A stretch of 58,407 bases of DNA from Oehlia diaphana (GCA_003833135.1 QZLH01000141.1:97371-155777); one strand, 5' to 3'; positions 1 to 13,129 are shown, counted from the stretch's first letter. Notes: a model not told the origin generated them from the sequence alone. Numbers and translations: made by a program.

Positions 1-1262
1 TCTGTATGTGGGGCCCTTCCCTTTGGTGTGGTGGGTCTCATGTCTTATTATCAATATGACAGTACCTCTGCACGAGTTTGATCACTCACGATATATCGTT
101 AATGTCAGTTGATAGTAGGCATGGGGGCTTGAATCTGTCTTTTCTACAAAGCTTACTTAGAGTACTCGAGTCTTCTAATATATTTTTATCATATTTTTTT
201 ATTTTATAGATTACCTTACTTGACTTAACAAGAAATTTTTCTAAATTTAAAGAATATTTTTTTTTTATTTATAGGTAAAGTTTTATTATAATTAGAAATT
301 ATGAAAAATATTTAATGTTTCGGATTGCATTTTTTGATGAGTATCTATATTCAATAATAAATAATAAAAATAGTATTAATACTCTACAATTGAAAATGAT
401 CTTAAACTTTCCAGGTTTCAAAACGTATAATATGCCAAATCATTGATAAACCCATCTAATCATAAAATTTAATTTGGTATAGATTGTAAACGAAGACATT
501 CTTGTTGTATATGTAAATTTTTTAGTAATAACAATTCAAATATTTTAAGTTGTAAATGTATTCCCCTTACTTACCCTTAATTTTAGTTTTCCATAAAATT
601 AGTTTTTATTTTATATCTAACTTTATCCGTACAGGCTTAATCAGGTCACAGATTTTCTTAGGTTGGCTGGCAGTTAACGTTAATGCTTGGTCGTACCTAA
701 GCTGCCTATTTCACCGTGTTGAGGTCATCTTGGATGGCTTATTGTAGGATTTTTATACATCATGACGTACTTTTGTACAAATTTGGTTAGGTACTATGGA
801 ATTCTTGTGCGTGTACTTTATAGCATCTCATACGTGTTGCTTAAAAATAAAAATAAAAATATGTTGTTTATTTAAATAGATTCAATTAAAAATGACTGAT
901 ATCTAGAAAGATGGACTTTTTTATCAACTATATTTATAGTGACTTTAAATAATACTATAAATTAATTTAGTCTATTTTTTGTTTCGTCAGATAAAATATC
1001 TATTATTATGAACCAAACCATAAATTATTTATTTCTTAAGTATAGAAATAAAGTTTGTCACACAGATTATGTTTTCTATTAATTTTAAAAATACCGTATT
1101 TATTTTATTTGAGCGTCGAATACTGATCACAGAATTTAAATTCACATGGTGCGTACAAGAGTGGTACAAGTTTTGATCAACAACTTGCATTCACTAATTT
1201 ATCTCGGAGTAACGAACTTGAAACATAATTCTTTTCTTTCCATTTAATTTATTAATTACATT
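1..1262. other. Left-edge intergenic region
   Basis: AT-rich DNA with no gene that can be supported. The first ~115 bases and positions 620-830 are less AT-rich and more complex than the rest. The frame starting at base 2 is open to about 115 and could be the end of an exon cut by the window edge, but nothing in it is recognisable. A 63-codon frame at 556-747 has no family signature. The last ~100 bases hold the kinase promoter box listed separately. Confidence 0.5.
1171..1190 (+). promoter_or_regulatory. Kinase-family promoter box, K1
   Basis: TTTTGATCAACAACTTGCAT lies 92 bases before the K1 ATG. Nearly the same string occurs before K2, K3 and K4, and a weaker form before K5, followed each time by a pyrimidine-rich stretch (TTCTTTCCTTT-like) running up to the ATG. 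Conservation across copies whose other flanking DNA has drifted suggests a core promoter or transcription-factor site. The function is inferred. Confidence 0.5.
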
Positions 1263-3524
1263 ATGTCCACTCTTCGATATGATTTAATTTATGCAACAAA
1301 GAATAGAGTAGTAATGTCAACAGATACTAATATTCATAATGATATACATAAACGATTTGAGTTCCATCAACAAACACTTCTTGCTGATAAAATTCTTACA
1401 AGTGAAGAAAAAACTTTTGCAATAAGAGATTTAACTAAAAATTATGATCGAAATAAAGTTATTTATAATGATGGTACAAGAAGAATTTGTGAAAATTGTA
1501 ACCAAAAATGTTTAGCTACATTATATTGTGAATATTGTATTCGAAATTATTTAAAAGAAAATTTTTCAAATTGGACGTCTGAAAATGATGATATTGATAA
1601 TTTAATACAGAATTGTCAAATGGAAACACTTGTGCCAGATATGGTAGTTGAATGGATCCCATATGAAAATTTAGAAAATATTAAATATTTAACAAAAGGT
1701 GGATTTTCTGAAATTTATAAAGCAGACTGGATTAATGGATATTATGAAGAATGGGATTCTGAAAAAAAACAATTAAAAAGATTTGGAGCCTGTGAAGTAA
1801 TACTTAAAAGGTTAGAAAATGTTGAAAGTGCAAATCAAAGTTGGTTTGAAGAGGCTTTTAAAAATTTAATGTTTTTTCTATTAACAATAACATGTTGTCA
1901 TTTAGGCTAAATCACATTTAACCATAAGTAATAAACGGGCAGATATTGTTCGATGTTATGGATTGACACAAGATCCATCAAATGGAAATTATATGCTTGT
2001 AATGTATAAAATGGATATAGATTTAAGAAAATATTTACAACAAAATTATAATCAACTTACATGGAAAGAAAGAATTAGGATTGCTTATAAAATAATTCTT
2101 GCACTTTATCGTATACATGGTGAAAATGCAATTCATAGAGATTTGCATTCTGGAAATATATTATATTCACAATTTAATAATGCTTGGTGCATTAGTGATC
2201 TTGGATTTTGTGGACCTGCTGATAAACCATCAGAAAGTATATATGGAAATCTTCCTTACATAGCACCCGAAGTTATTGCTGGAAGGGAATGTACTTACGC
2301 ATCTGATATTTATAGTATTGCAATGCTTATGTGGGAAATCTCATCTGGACAACCACCATTTATAAATTATGTACATGATTATGATCTTGCAATGAACATT
2401 ATTAATGGTATAAGGCCAAAAATTGTCCATTAGAATATAAAAATTTAATGGTACAATGTTGGGATGCTGATCCATTAAAAAGATTTGATATTTATACACT
2501 TTGGGGAAGAATGAAAAGATTTAATTTAGATTGTCAAAATATGTCAGATAAATCATTTCAATCAGAAATAGATAATTTAGAAATGAATAAAGTAAAAGGA
2601 AATTATACGAGTAGCAGATTATTTACAAGTAGAATTCACAACTTTGAAAATCTATCTGAACCAAGAAATGCAACTGAAGGTATAGGTGTATAAATATCTT
2701 TTTTGTTTATTTTTAAATAATTAACATTATTATTTCTTAATTAAAATTAATTATAATAGAAGAACAAGAAGGTATTAATAATTTTTTGCTATTTTTTAAT
2801 TATCAACAATTTAATATTAAAATAGCTTTTTTTAATAATAGCATTTCATAGTAAATCATATGATTTTAGCATTCCTGATGATAGTAAGTATACTACATTG
2901 TTGAATTTTTTTCATAACAATGTTTGTAAATTAATATTTGTATTCAGTTAATGATTTTAACGGAAAGCGGAATAGTAGCAAATCATCAAAAATAATTGAT
3001 ATTTTTAAAGGTAATATTTATTTGAACTATATGTGCGAAATAATAAATCGAAATTGAATTTTATATTAAATCAAAATCCTAATTTAGGTAGCAGTAAAAG
3101 ATTATCTAAAGAATTTAAAAAGTTGCAAATAAATTCAAATAGTAAGTAAATTATAAACAAATAAAATTGCTATTATATTAATTTCATTTATTAAAACACG
3201 TCATTTATTTAAAAAATTTAGATGATGAAAAAGAAATAACTCAACAACAAACAAAAAAGCAAAATATTAATATTGATGGTAAGCGAAATCTTACATAATA
3301 ATAGTTAACTTTATACTATTTTTATTTCTATTTATTTATTTTTTTATAGATGATGATGATATACATAATAATCCAAATCTTCATTCAAATGAACAAGATG
3401 AATTTGAAATTCCTGATGGTAAGTTCTTACTAATTACTTTATTTTTTTTTTTATATTTTATCTATTTTATTTACTAGCTTGTTACTATTATCTGTTATTT
3501 ATTTATTCCTTAGATGGATTTTAA
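1263..3524 (+). pseudogene. Kinase-family gene K1, frameshifted
   Basis: Exon 1 (1263-1853, 197 codons) encodes the family N-terminus with a Cys cluster (CENCNQKC, then CEYC) and the nucleotide loop KGGFSEIY. Exon 2 (1906-2679) encodes the catalytic part: HRDLHSGN, SDLG, APEV and the helix DIYSIAMLMWEISSG. Two lesions are visible. After 2426, ten bases present in K3 are missing, which shifts the frame to an early stop. The exon 1 donor reads AG|GC where the other copies have AG|GT. The microexon tail survives: 2760-2771, 2842-2883, 2948-3010, 3088-3141, 3222-3278, 3350-3418 and the stop exon 3514-3524, all phase 1. Cytosolic Ser/Thr or Tyr-like kinase ancestry is clear; the substrate is unknown. 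Confidence 0.85.
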
Positions 3525-4600
3525 ATTATCTTTTGACAAATTAACAATTTTTGTTATATTTCATTTATTGTTTATGATTTATTTTAAGATTATTTAAACA
3601 CTAAGACTAGAGTAGTAAAATTTTTTACAATTTTCTTAGTTTGTAATGTAAATAATTACATAATAAATTTATTCAAATTATCAAATATATAAATTATCAG
3701 TAAAAAAAATTCTATAGTAATGATTTTATTTGTTTTAACTTTCAACTTTCAACAATAACTACAGAAAATTAAATAACTTGATGGAAATTTTAATTTTACG
3801 GATATAAAATAAAATTTTATGAATTTTAATATTTTATGGCATAATTATAAATCATGAGTAGATCCCTATAAAAAAAAATTCTGGCGATAAATGATCATTT
3901 TCTAGTTTTTTATTCTGAAAGAAACTCAGACACGTGATCATTTTTCTGAAAAATTTTTATAGAGGATTATTAAATAATATACTGTATATATAATATTTAT
4001 TATCAAATCAAAACTATACGTTCAGGTAAATTTTTAAAGTTGTCCTTTATTTTATTTATCTCTTATTCATTTACTTTCAGTTATACCTAAGTTTTAGGGG
4101 TATTTCGAAAAAGAGGAGGAGTAATAGCATAGACGTAATGAATCCCAGGATGCATCCCGAATTTGCGTGTATTAATAAAAATTTGTTCTTGGCGAAAGTG
4201 ATCGGTGTGAACAATTGTTCACATGCACGTGATTTTTATTTTTCTTGGTAATAACGAGAAATGCGATTTTATTACTTAATATACATATATAATACATGTA
4301 ATAAAATGATTATTAAATTGTGGTGCACTTGTAAAAGTTTGCGCTCGAAGACTAAAAAAATTTTAAGGAGTAAGGTTATTGTATAATAATGTTCCTAATC
4401 ATCGGTATTCTATCTTCAAGAGAGAATTTGCTTCACCAAATAGTCCTCGTCAAGTACTTCAATGCCAATTCTTTCTAATGATACAGATCCTGATGTTCAA
4501 GCATTTTCGAAAATGTAGTGCAAGCCTCTCCAATTATTATTAAATAAGAAATAGTCAGCACCAAGCCAAGCAAAGAGAATACAAGATGAATTAATTAAGT
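3525..4600. other. Intergenic region with small inverted repeats
   Basis: No gene seen. It starts with the kinase 3-prime flank, including the conserved palindrome. An imperfect inverted repeat has arms at about 3862-3900 and 3935-3968 (both contain CTATAAAAA and ATGATCA), possibly a tiny MITE. A perfect 18-bp palindrome, TGTGAACAATTGTTCACA, lies at 4206-4223. Confidence 0.5.
3589..3657. repeat. Conserved 3-prime palindrome, K1
   Basis: Imperfect palindrome 65 bases after the K1 stop. The left arm holds ATTATTTAAACACTAAGA and the right arm the near-complement with TCTTAGTTTG and TAAATAAT; the centre GTAAAATTTTTTAC is itself self-complementary. The same structure follows K2, K3, K4 and K5. 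Confidence 0.65.
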
Positions 4601-6755
4601 TATAATCTGTTTATTATTAATATAAGTAATAGCACCAAAAGTATTCTTGAATTTTGCACTCGTCTGTACTTTATCAAACTATTCATTATGCAAAAAGTGT
4701 ACTATGTCAAGTCTTTCAAATTCTTCATTAATAGGTGGATAATGAGTTTTCAAGTTGCACTATCCTCGCACGTAAAGTGTACTATCCATATTTCGCTTGC
4801 AGACAGATTATCTGCATATTTAAGCGCACGTGAAAAGTGTTCATTGAGGTTTGATTTTGTTGAAGTTGCTAATAATTCAAGAATGATTGTTTGAGACAAA
4901 TTTTTAATTACGATATCGGTGTAATAATGTTTATCTTTTTCGCCAACACGATTTTCTATCTGACAGTCCAGATGATCAACATTCCAGTATCTCCAGCCAG
5001 ATGATCTCATAGGCATCTTGCTTGACAATCCAGTTAACAAGTGTCCTGTTCAACTCAGTGTCGTATACGCTTCCACAAGGGACATGATAATTTTTTTGAC
5101 CTTTCATAAGTACATTTTTTGCAATTTTAAATGACCGAGAAAATGCTCTAGAAATTATTTCTTTGTAAAAACAACGGATAGCCCCTTCAAAACTTCGAGA
5201 GTGTCCAGAGAACCATTGTTGTTTTTGGGGACTGCACAGTTTGGGGCGGACCTGTATATTTCAGGAATAACTTGTCGCTGAATCAATTCATCAACAATAA
5301 AAGACGACATTCTGTAACTAAACTTGCTGTCACTTTTCTTCATAGGCACCTTCCCTCAGAAGTTAAGAAATCTGCTTATCTTCTTCTTCAAGGTCATGAA
5401 TTTGTATAAAATCGAAAAATCCTAAAAATACAGATCGGAGAAGGTCCAAAGCTCCCTTAGCAATATCAAGCGTAATAAGATTGTCAACCATGTGTTATAA
5501 GTAATCATACGAACTGTTGGTTGTAAACTGGCAACAAAGTTTGACCAGAGTACGAAATCAAGACATCTTCTTTCGTCAAGTTCCTTTTCTAAAGAACTGA
5601 TAGCCTTACCACAAAGGTAGACAAGGCCAGCATGCCTGCCAAATAACAGAAAAAGAAATTTTAGTATGATTTAATATTATTTCCGGCCAGCTTCACATAC
5701 CCGTTTGCCCATTCGTAAATATCCTTAATGACCTCCGGAACAATGGTCAATTTGCCGTCCTCATAATCATTATATTATGACCCCACTTGTGCCAGAGTGA
5801 AATTTGGGTTCCTAAATGGCTCCTTAACGTTTAATGGTGAGATATTTATTTTATCTGATTTCAGAAATAAAATACTTAGGGGACCGATGACCACAGCAGA
5901 CCAGAGTGCATAGTGTCTTTTTGAATTTTTAATGTTACGAATTGCTCCAATGAATGAGGTTTAACGTCATCATCTGCTCCAAGTAATGTATCATACTCGT
6001 TAATGAAGAGAACATCAGATTTCCAATTACTTTCTGAAACTTTGACATGAAATCATCGGCAGACTTGACATCATTTAATTTAAAATATTTTGTAGAAACA
6101 AGCATATTTCTTACTTTCTACTTCCGCGTTCCTCCTTTTCCGCCCGAACTCTAATGGTTGCAGTGACAGTCAGAAGCATATTCATAAATGACCAAATCGA
6201 TATTTTGTTACTGCAAATTTCTCATTCGAGAGGTAAAACATTAAGACACTTACCAGTAGCAGAAACGGGGGCTACAAATATATGAAAGGTAATTAAAAAA
6301 AGAATATGATACGGTACAAGGTTAAAAATTAAATAAAGGTATTGTTGAACATTGAGAGACTATTACCAGCAGCGGCGGGCACTTGTACGATGACGCGAAT
6401 GTTCTCATCTACAAGCAGCTGTTACGAAAAAAGTTTCTTAACCAGGAAGATAGGTAACAACCTCTCGCCATAAGAATTTTTTTAATATCATCTTCGGTAG
6501 TAACATGTTTAAGCTTGTCTTCATCATCGTAATTCGTAACCGATGTCAACCTTCCAAAGCTTCATAATGTCAGGATATTTGATTCCTAACGTATCTTTTT
6601 TATTATACCAAATAAAAAATAAGGAATTTGAGATGTGGAATCTTTAAATTATCAATTTTGACAATAACATTATTAATCTCGGTATTATCATCAACGTTAA
6701 CCGTAAAAACATCATCAAATGAAGTCTTTCTAAGAGTATTTAGTGACGCGAACAT
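4600..6755 (-). pseudogene. Crinkler-type (CRN) effector-like gene, degraded
   Basis: Read on the - strand, the N-terminal part (about 6755-6530) resembles a Crinkler header: it ends in a LWKVDI-type motif followed by a DDIKKIL segment and a DENIRVIVQVP strand. A central part has a Walker-B-like EYDTLLGADDDV segment near 6000-5960. The C-terminal part is in two open pieces (5349-5155 and 5040-4750), the last with the ILELLA-type strand seen in nuclease-like C-termini of this class. Several stops and frameshifts interrupt every frame, so it is a relic. Known members are modular NTPase-nuclease effectors; no function can remain here. The limits are approximate and the family call rests on remembered motifs. 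Confidence 0.6.
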
Positions 6756-8440
6756 TTTTGTAAATAATTCTGTAAAGCAATAAAAAGACTTTCAGAGAAA
6801 GAAGTGTTTTTTAATAAGTTTTGAGAAAGTTTGAGGAAATATATATACTTGTAAAAACCTTTCCGAATTCATCATGATTAATAATGAAATAGACTCTTGA
6901 TCAGTGGCTTATAATGACGATATAGGTACTTCGAAAAAATAGAATTTATCAGTAAAGAATTTATGCGAAAGAAATGATTAATAATAAAAAGGGAATTATT
7001 GTTAAGCAATTTTTCGGTCGTACGGTTGACCGTATATGACTAATTGTAGTAATTGGTTATCTTTATAACGAATTATTATCATACTAAATTTTTAAAATAC
7101 TTGTTATATCTAAAAAAATAAATGATTAAAATACGAAAATTTATTAAATCGTATTGAAATTAAACAGCACTAATATGATTGTTTATGAAACACATACTGT
7201 GCAGTATATCGAATAAATATAATCATCTTCAATCCAAATCTTTATTAGAAGAGTTTTTTTTAAGTGAAAGACTATTAATATCAACAAAATCATTACCAAT
7301 TATCACTTTTTGTGTTTTGAAAAAAAAAATTCATATAGAAATATTTATTATCTCGCAGAATCCTTGATGCTCTATCTTTTTTTTATCATCAAAATTTCGT
7401 AGAGAAGTCCTTTTGATGATGATTCCATGTATACTGAACTCACTTAATACACTTGAGCGAAAAAATATATGCCCTTAAAAATTATCAAATAAATTATACT
7501 CATTTTTACACAATTATTTTTTTAATGAGAAATGTGTATTTTCGCACGTCTCAATATTTGCAACAAAGTTTAGGCTTTTCTCCATTACATTGCACACTTT
7601 TTAGTAATCGTTCGTTTAAATAAAATATAATGCTTCATTACTATCATCATTGCTTAATTTGACAATGAATTTTTACTAAGAATATTATAATGAACAATTC
7701 CCTAACCACATCTAAATATTTTACCTTTGAATAAATAAATAAATTAAGCTATTTAATGTTTAAAAGAGATAATTCGTTTCTGAAACGAAGAATATTAGGA
7801 ATCCAAGCTGTCTCAAACTCGTTTCGGGTGTCATTATTCTTAGTTTAAGATGTCTTTTTTTTCTTTTTTCTCCCATTCAAAACGATTTATCTCTTAAATA
7901 AATTTTATAAGTTTCTTTTTTACTATAAAGATATTTTCTTTTGAAAAAAAAGGTCGTGAAAAATATGATATAACACGGCATCAACCAATCAAAACTTGGG
8001 CGCCAACATCTAGATCACGTGCCCGAGTTTTATAAACCGATTCTAGGTTTCATAGTTACGGCTTAAGGGATATGACTATGATCATACTATACTAAATTTG
8101 GATTCTGATTATCAATCAACTTGTATATATAGCAACAGAGTAGGCTACAAATAATTCAAGAAATTAACTGGCTCACATTTTTTATTAAAAAGTCTATGAT
8201 ACTTTGAAAGAAGAATGGCAGAAAGAAATGATATTGGATTTCATAGTGCCCTTCAGGTAAATAGAAAGGAATTGTAAAAAGAGAAATGTTTGAATCTATC
8301 TAACAAATCATATTTTATATAGGAATCATGGAAACTTAATTCCTTTAGGTGCTGATAGTCTTACCAAATTACGGACCAGTCCTGGTAATCACGATATGGG
8401 ATGCCTTAAGCATCCTTTGGGCTTATGCCCATCGACCCTC
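6756..8440. other. Intergenic region, no supported gene
   Basis: AT-rich DNA. A short frame at 7179-7367 has no signature. At 8216 a reading MAERNDIGFHSALQ ends at a CAG|GTAAAT donor-like site, and a downstream acceptor at about 8322 leads towards the frame at 8396-8587, but the phases do not join. It may be a relic of a small gene. Confidence 0.4.
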
Positions 8441-9308
8441 TTACAATATGTAGTTTATGGCTGCATAAAATTTTTGCAATTTGCGTATAAAAATTTTTGG
8501 ATTTACATCACTGCAGTAATATATACAGTATTTTTAAAAACAATAACAGATCAGCATTTTGCTTGTATTAGACAATTAAGAATATAAATTGCAACTAAAT
8601 AGTAAATTGTTATTAATTAGCATAAAATTTTTAACAGGAAATTATATACTAAATAGAAATACTGTACTATTATGATGAAGCTACTACACATAATTAATTC
8701 TCAATGCAAAAGGTCTCTTTCTTTTAATGTACTTTAACAAATTATATATTTGATACAATTTCTTTATTTGTAATCTATATTTGTAACAAAAGAACAGAAA
8801 TGATAATTTTACAGAAGTTCTTAAACACTAGTGTATTTTAAGAAATTTTCTAAAAAAAATATGTTAGTAATTATTAATTTGAAGGATATTGAGTGTCCGA
8901 AGCGTTATAATCACCCATGATTAACTTGATCCTAAAATTTCATTGATCATACACGCAGCGTGACAGACGGTCATTGCATGGTCTTGATCTCTTGAGTGAA
9001 CTTGAAATTCCTTCGCTACGCTTCAGACAATTAATCAGTCTATCAAACACACAATCATTTTGATTTTTTTGATTCGTCAAATTAAAATATTGACCAATAT
9101 AAAATCAAGTAAATTGAGGGATATTAATAAAATCAAAAATTATATCTGCTATTAACTTTAAAAAAATTGTCATGCTCAGCAAAAAAATAATACGATAGTA
9201 TTTTGAAGCGGAATATCATTTCTTATTATGCAAACTTCGAGTCGTAAAACACTACGCCACAAGGTAACAAAAATTTAATTTAATTTATACGGTGGCACAA
9301 CATCAAAG

Positions 9309-9328
9309 TTTTGATCAACAATTTGCAT
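9309..9328 (+). promoter_or_regulatory. Kinase-family promoter box, K2
   Basis: TTTTGATCAACAATTTGCAT lies 78 bases before the K2 ATG, with the same pyrimidine-rich leader downstream. It is identical to the box before K3. Confidence 0.5.
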
Positions 9329-9636
9329 TTTACTATTTAACGAACTTTGAAAGTTGAAACACAATTCTTTCCTTTAAATTTACATTATGTCCACTCTTCG
9401 ATATGAATTAATTCATGCAGCAAATAATAGGACGCTTTCATTAATAGATACTAATATTTTCAATGATATACACAAACAATTTGAATTCCAAAAACGAACA
9501 GTACTTGCTGATAAACGTCTTACAAATAATGAAAAAACTTACGCAATAAGATTATTAACTAAAAGTTATGATCGAAATAAAATTATGCATAATGATGGTA
9601 CAAAGAGAAATTGTGAAAATTGTAATCAAGAATGTT

Positions 9637-9758
9637 TAGCTACATTATATTGTGAAAATTGTGTTCGAAATTATTTAATAGAAAATTTTTCAAATTGTAG
9701 CTACATTATATTGTGAAAATTGTGTTCGAAATTATTTAATAGAAAATTTTTCAAATTG
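9637..9758 (+). repeat. 61-bp direct tandem duplication in K2 exon 1
   Basis: The unit beginning TAGCTACATTATATTGTG occurs at 9637-9697 and again, with no difference that I see, at 9698-9758. Because 61 is not a multiple of three, it frameshifts the gene. The perfect match suggests a recent slippage event or an assembly error. Confidence 0.9.
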
Positions 9759-11489
9759 GACATCCGGAAATGATGATATTGATAATTTAATACAGAAATG
9801 TCAAATGGAATCACTCATGCCGGATAATATAGTTGAATGGATCCCATATAGTAATTTAGTAAATATTAAATATTTAACAAAAGGTGGATTCTCGGAAATT
9901 TATACGGCAGATTGGATTGATGGATGTTATGATGAATGGTATTCTGAAAAAAAACAATTAAGAAGGTTTGGAACTATTGCAGTAGTACTTAAAGATTTAG
10001 GAAATATTGAAAGTGTAAATCAACGTTGGTTTGAAGACGTGTGTATAATTTTATTCTAAATTTATTTAAAAATTTGAAGTTTTTGTATTAACAATTGCAT
10101 GTTGTCTTTTAGGCTAAATCACATTTAACTATAAATAATAAATGGTCAGATATTGCTCGATGTTATGGTTTAACCCAAAATCCAATAAAAGGAAATTATA
10201 TGCTTGTAATGATGAAAATGAATATAGATTTAAGAAAATATTTACAACAAAATCATTATCTACTTACATGGAAAGAAAGAATTAGGATTGCTTATGAAAT
10301 AATTATTGCACTTTATCATATTCATGATGAAAATGCAATTCATAGAGATTTGCATTCCGGAAATATATTATATTCACGGTTTAATGATTCCTGGTATATT
10401 AGTGATCTTGGATTTTGTGGACCAATTGATAAACCATCAAAAAGTATATATGGAAATCTTCCTTATATAGCACCCGAAGCTATTGTCGGAAGAGAATATA
10501 CTAATGCATCTGATATTTATAGTATTGCCATTCTTATGTGGGAAATTTCATCTGGACAACCACCATTTATAAGGTATGAGCATGAAAATGAGACTGCAAC
10601 GTATATTATTAACGGTATAAGACCAAAAATTGTGTCAGGGACTCCATTGGAATATAAGAATTTAATGGAAGAATGTTGGAATGCTGATCCATTAAAAAGA
10701 CCTGATATTTATACGCTTTGGAAAAGAATGGAAAAAATTAACTTAGATTATCAAAAAATGGCAGATAAATTTTTCCAATCAGAACTAGATAATTTACAAA
10801 AGAATAAAGTAAAAGTAAATTATGCGAGTAGCAGATTATTTACAAGTAAAATTTACAACTTTGAAAATCTATCTGAACCAAGAAATGCAACAGAAGGTAT
10901 AAGTGTATAATATTTTATTAATGAACGTATTTGTTTTATAACACATTATTAATGTTCTCTTTTTTTGAATTTATATTATAATAGAAGAACAAGAAGGTAT
11001 AAATTAAAATTTCTTGCCTCTATCAATTATTATAATAATTTAATTTTTAAAGCACTTATTTCGATAATAGCATTCCATAATAAATCATCTGATTTTAGCA
11101 TTCCTGATGATAGTAAGTATCTGACAATAATTCGTTGAAGTTTTTTCATGACAATTTTTATAATTTAATTTAATGAGTTTAACGGGATAAATAAGCAGAA
11201 TAGTAGAAAATCATCAAAAATAATTAATATTTTTAAGGGTAATATATTTGAATTATTACTAAATTGAAATTATTTAAAAATTTAGATGATGAAAAGGAAA
11301 TAACTCGACAACTAACAAAAAGGTAATATCTTAGGCGAAATCTTAGTAAATAATAATAATTAACTTTATACTATTTTTAATTCTATTTATTTATTTTCTT
11401 ATAGATGATGATGAAATATATAATAATCCAAATCTTCATTCAAATGAACAAGTTGAAATTGTTTATGGTAAGTTCTTAATTACCTCCAT

Positions 11490-11685
11490 CATAAAATTTT
11501 TAGGTAGATCAGACCACGTTCCGCACGGATTGGTTCAGTCAGGAATAGGTAGAATTCCACACATTCCCATATATCCTACGCGGATTCACATCGCATTTTG
11601 TCGAAAATACCACGTGTTTTGCCATAGGGTATTTGGAAATGTTGGATTTCAACATATTTTCACAGGAAAAAAATTCCTGATGTTA
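11490..11685. mobile_element. Insertion in the last intron of K2
   Basis: Compared with the same intron in K1, K2 carries about 200 extra bases of clearly higher GC content. Near its ends are TCAGGAAT (about 11537) and ATTCCTGA (about 11672), which are reverse complements, but no convincing target duplication was found. It may be a small non-autonomous element. Confidence 0.35.
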
Positions 11686-11850
11686 TTATTCTTTATTTTC
11701 CTATATTTATTTATTTTATTTACTAACCTGTTACTATTGTCTATTATTTGTTTATTCCTTAGATGGATTTTAAATTGTCTTTGATATATTAACGATTTTT
11801 TTTATAATTTAAATTTTTATTTTATTATTTATTATTTATGATTTATTTTG

Positions 11851-11919
11851 AATTATTTAAACCACTAAGACTAGAGTAGCAGAATTTTTTACAAGATTCT
11901 TAGTTTGTAATTTAAATAA
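11851..11919. repeat. Conserved 3-prime palindrome, K2
   Basis: Imperfect palindrome 78 bases after the relict stop exon of K2, with the same arms as after K1 (CTAAGACTAGAGTAG; ATTCTTAGTTTGTAA). Confidence 0.6.
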
Positions 11920-13129
11920 CTATATAATAAATTTATTCAAATTATTGAATATATAAATTATCAGTAAAGAAAGTTTATATTAACTTGTCCAAACAATAAT
12001 TATACGAGAAAAATATGGAAATTTTAATGTTACGAATCTAAAATAATTTTATAGCATAATTATCTTAAATTGTGCGTTGATAGATTATTAAATAATATAT
12101 TCAAATCAAAACTATACGTTCAGATGGATTTTTAAGTTGATTTTGTTTTTATTTATTTCTTATTTATCTACTTTATACCTAAGGTTTATTTACAAAAAAA
12201 AATTTTAAATCTAATAATACACAATAGGCGCAACGTACATTAAAGATCGCGCTTATTATTATTTTACTCTTACATACAATATGTAGTCTATGAGCTGCAT
12301 AAAGTTTTAAAATTTTGCGCGTATAAAAATATTTTGAATTAACTTCACTGCAGTAATATATATTACAGATCGATACATTTCGCATTTTGCTTGTGTATTA
12401 GACAATCAAGAATATATATAAGTTGCTTATAATTAATTACAATTGCTAGCAAATTGCTAATCTATTATGGTGGAGCCGTTACACATAATTAATTATCAAT
12501 GTGAATGGTTTCTTTCATTCACAAATTACATTTTTGATTCAATCCTATATTTAGTAATTTATATTTGCATCAAAAAGAACAGAAATGATAATTTTACAAA
12601 GTTCTTCAATTTAGACGTGGCTTCTTTAATGAAAAATGGGTTTTATAATTTCTAATATACATCATTTATATGATTTTTATTTAAATAGAATCAAATGAAA
12701 GATTATCTATAAATTTTACATTTTTACCGTTGTTTACAGTAGAATACTAAAGAACGTCCGAAGCGTTATAATCACATGATCATCAATCACGTTAAAATTT
12801 CATTGGCCATATTACACGCGGCGTGACTGCATTCTTAGTTCCTTTGCTACGCCTCAGACAATTATTTAATACACAATTATTTTGAAAGTTTAGATTTTTT
12901 ATTTCATCAAATAAAATATTAATTGAGGAGTACTATTAGGAATATTATTTACTTATTAAATATAAAATCACCAATTATATCTGCTATTAATTTTAAAAAG
13001 TGTCGTTCAGCTAAAAAAATATACGAAACGGAATATCATTTCTTATTATGCAAGTTCGAGTCGTAAAACACTACGCCTAAAGGTAACAAGGTAACAAAAA
13101 TTTAAATTGTACGGTGCACAACATTAAGG

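Larger units (their letters stand above)
9387..11773 (+). pseudogene. Kinase-family gene K2, broken by a tandem duplication
   Basis: Exon 1 spans 9387-10038, exactly 61 bases longer than the 591-bp exon 1 of the other copies. The excess is a 61-bp tandem duplication at 9637-9758 that puts a stop soon after the Cys cluster. Exon 2 (10113-10896) is uninterrupted and keeps HRDLHSGN, SDLG and APEA. The tail is partly lost: microexons at 10985-10996 and 11071-11112 are intact, the third has lost its acceptor, the fourth is absent, the fifth is shortened (from 11285), the sixth is at 11405-11467 and the stop exon at 11763-11773. A ~200-bp insertion sits in the last intron. It is probably non-functional unless the duplication is an assembly error. 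Confidence 0.85.

Noticed and set aside
2427..2427. 10-bp differences read as very small introns or exons in paralogs
   Set aside because: The extra ten bases in K3 and K5 keep the kinase frame and encode conserved residues, so the short versions are deletions.
4688..4894. 68-codon frame on the + strand
   Set aside because: Antisense to the C-terminal part of the Crinkler-like relic.
9698..9758. Extra 61 bases in K2 read as an intron
   Set aside because: No AG at the end, and it is an exact copy of the preceding exon sequence.
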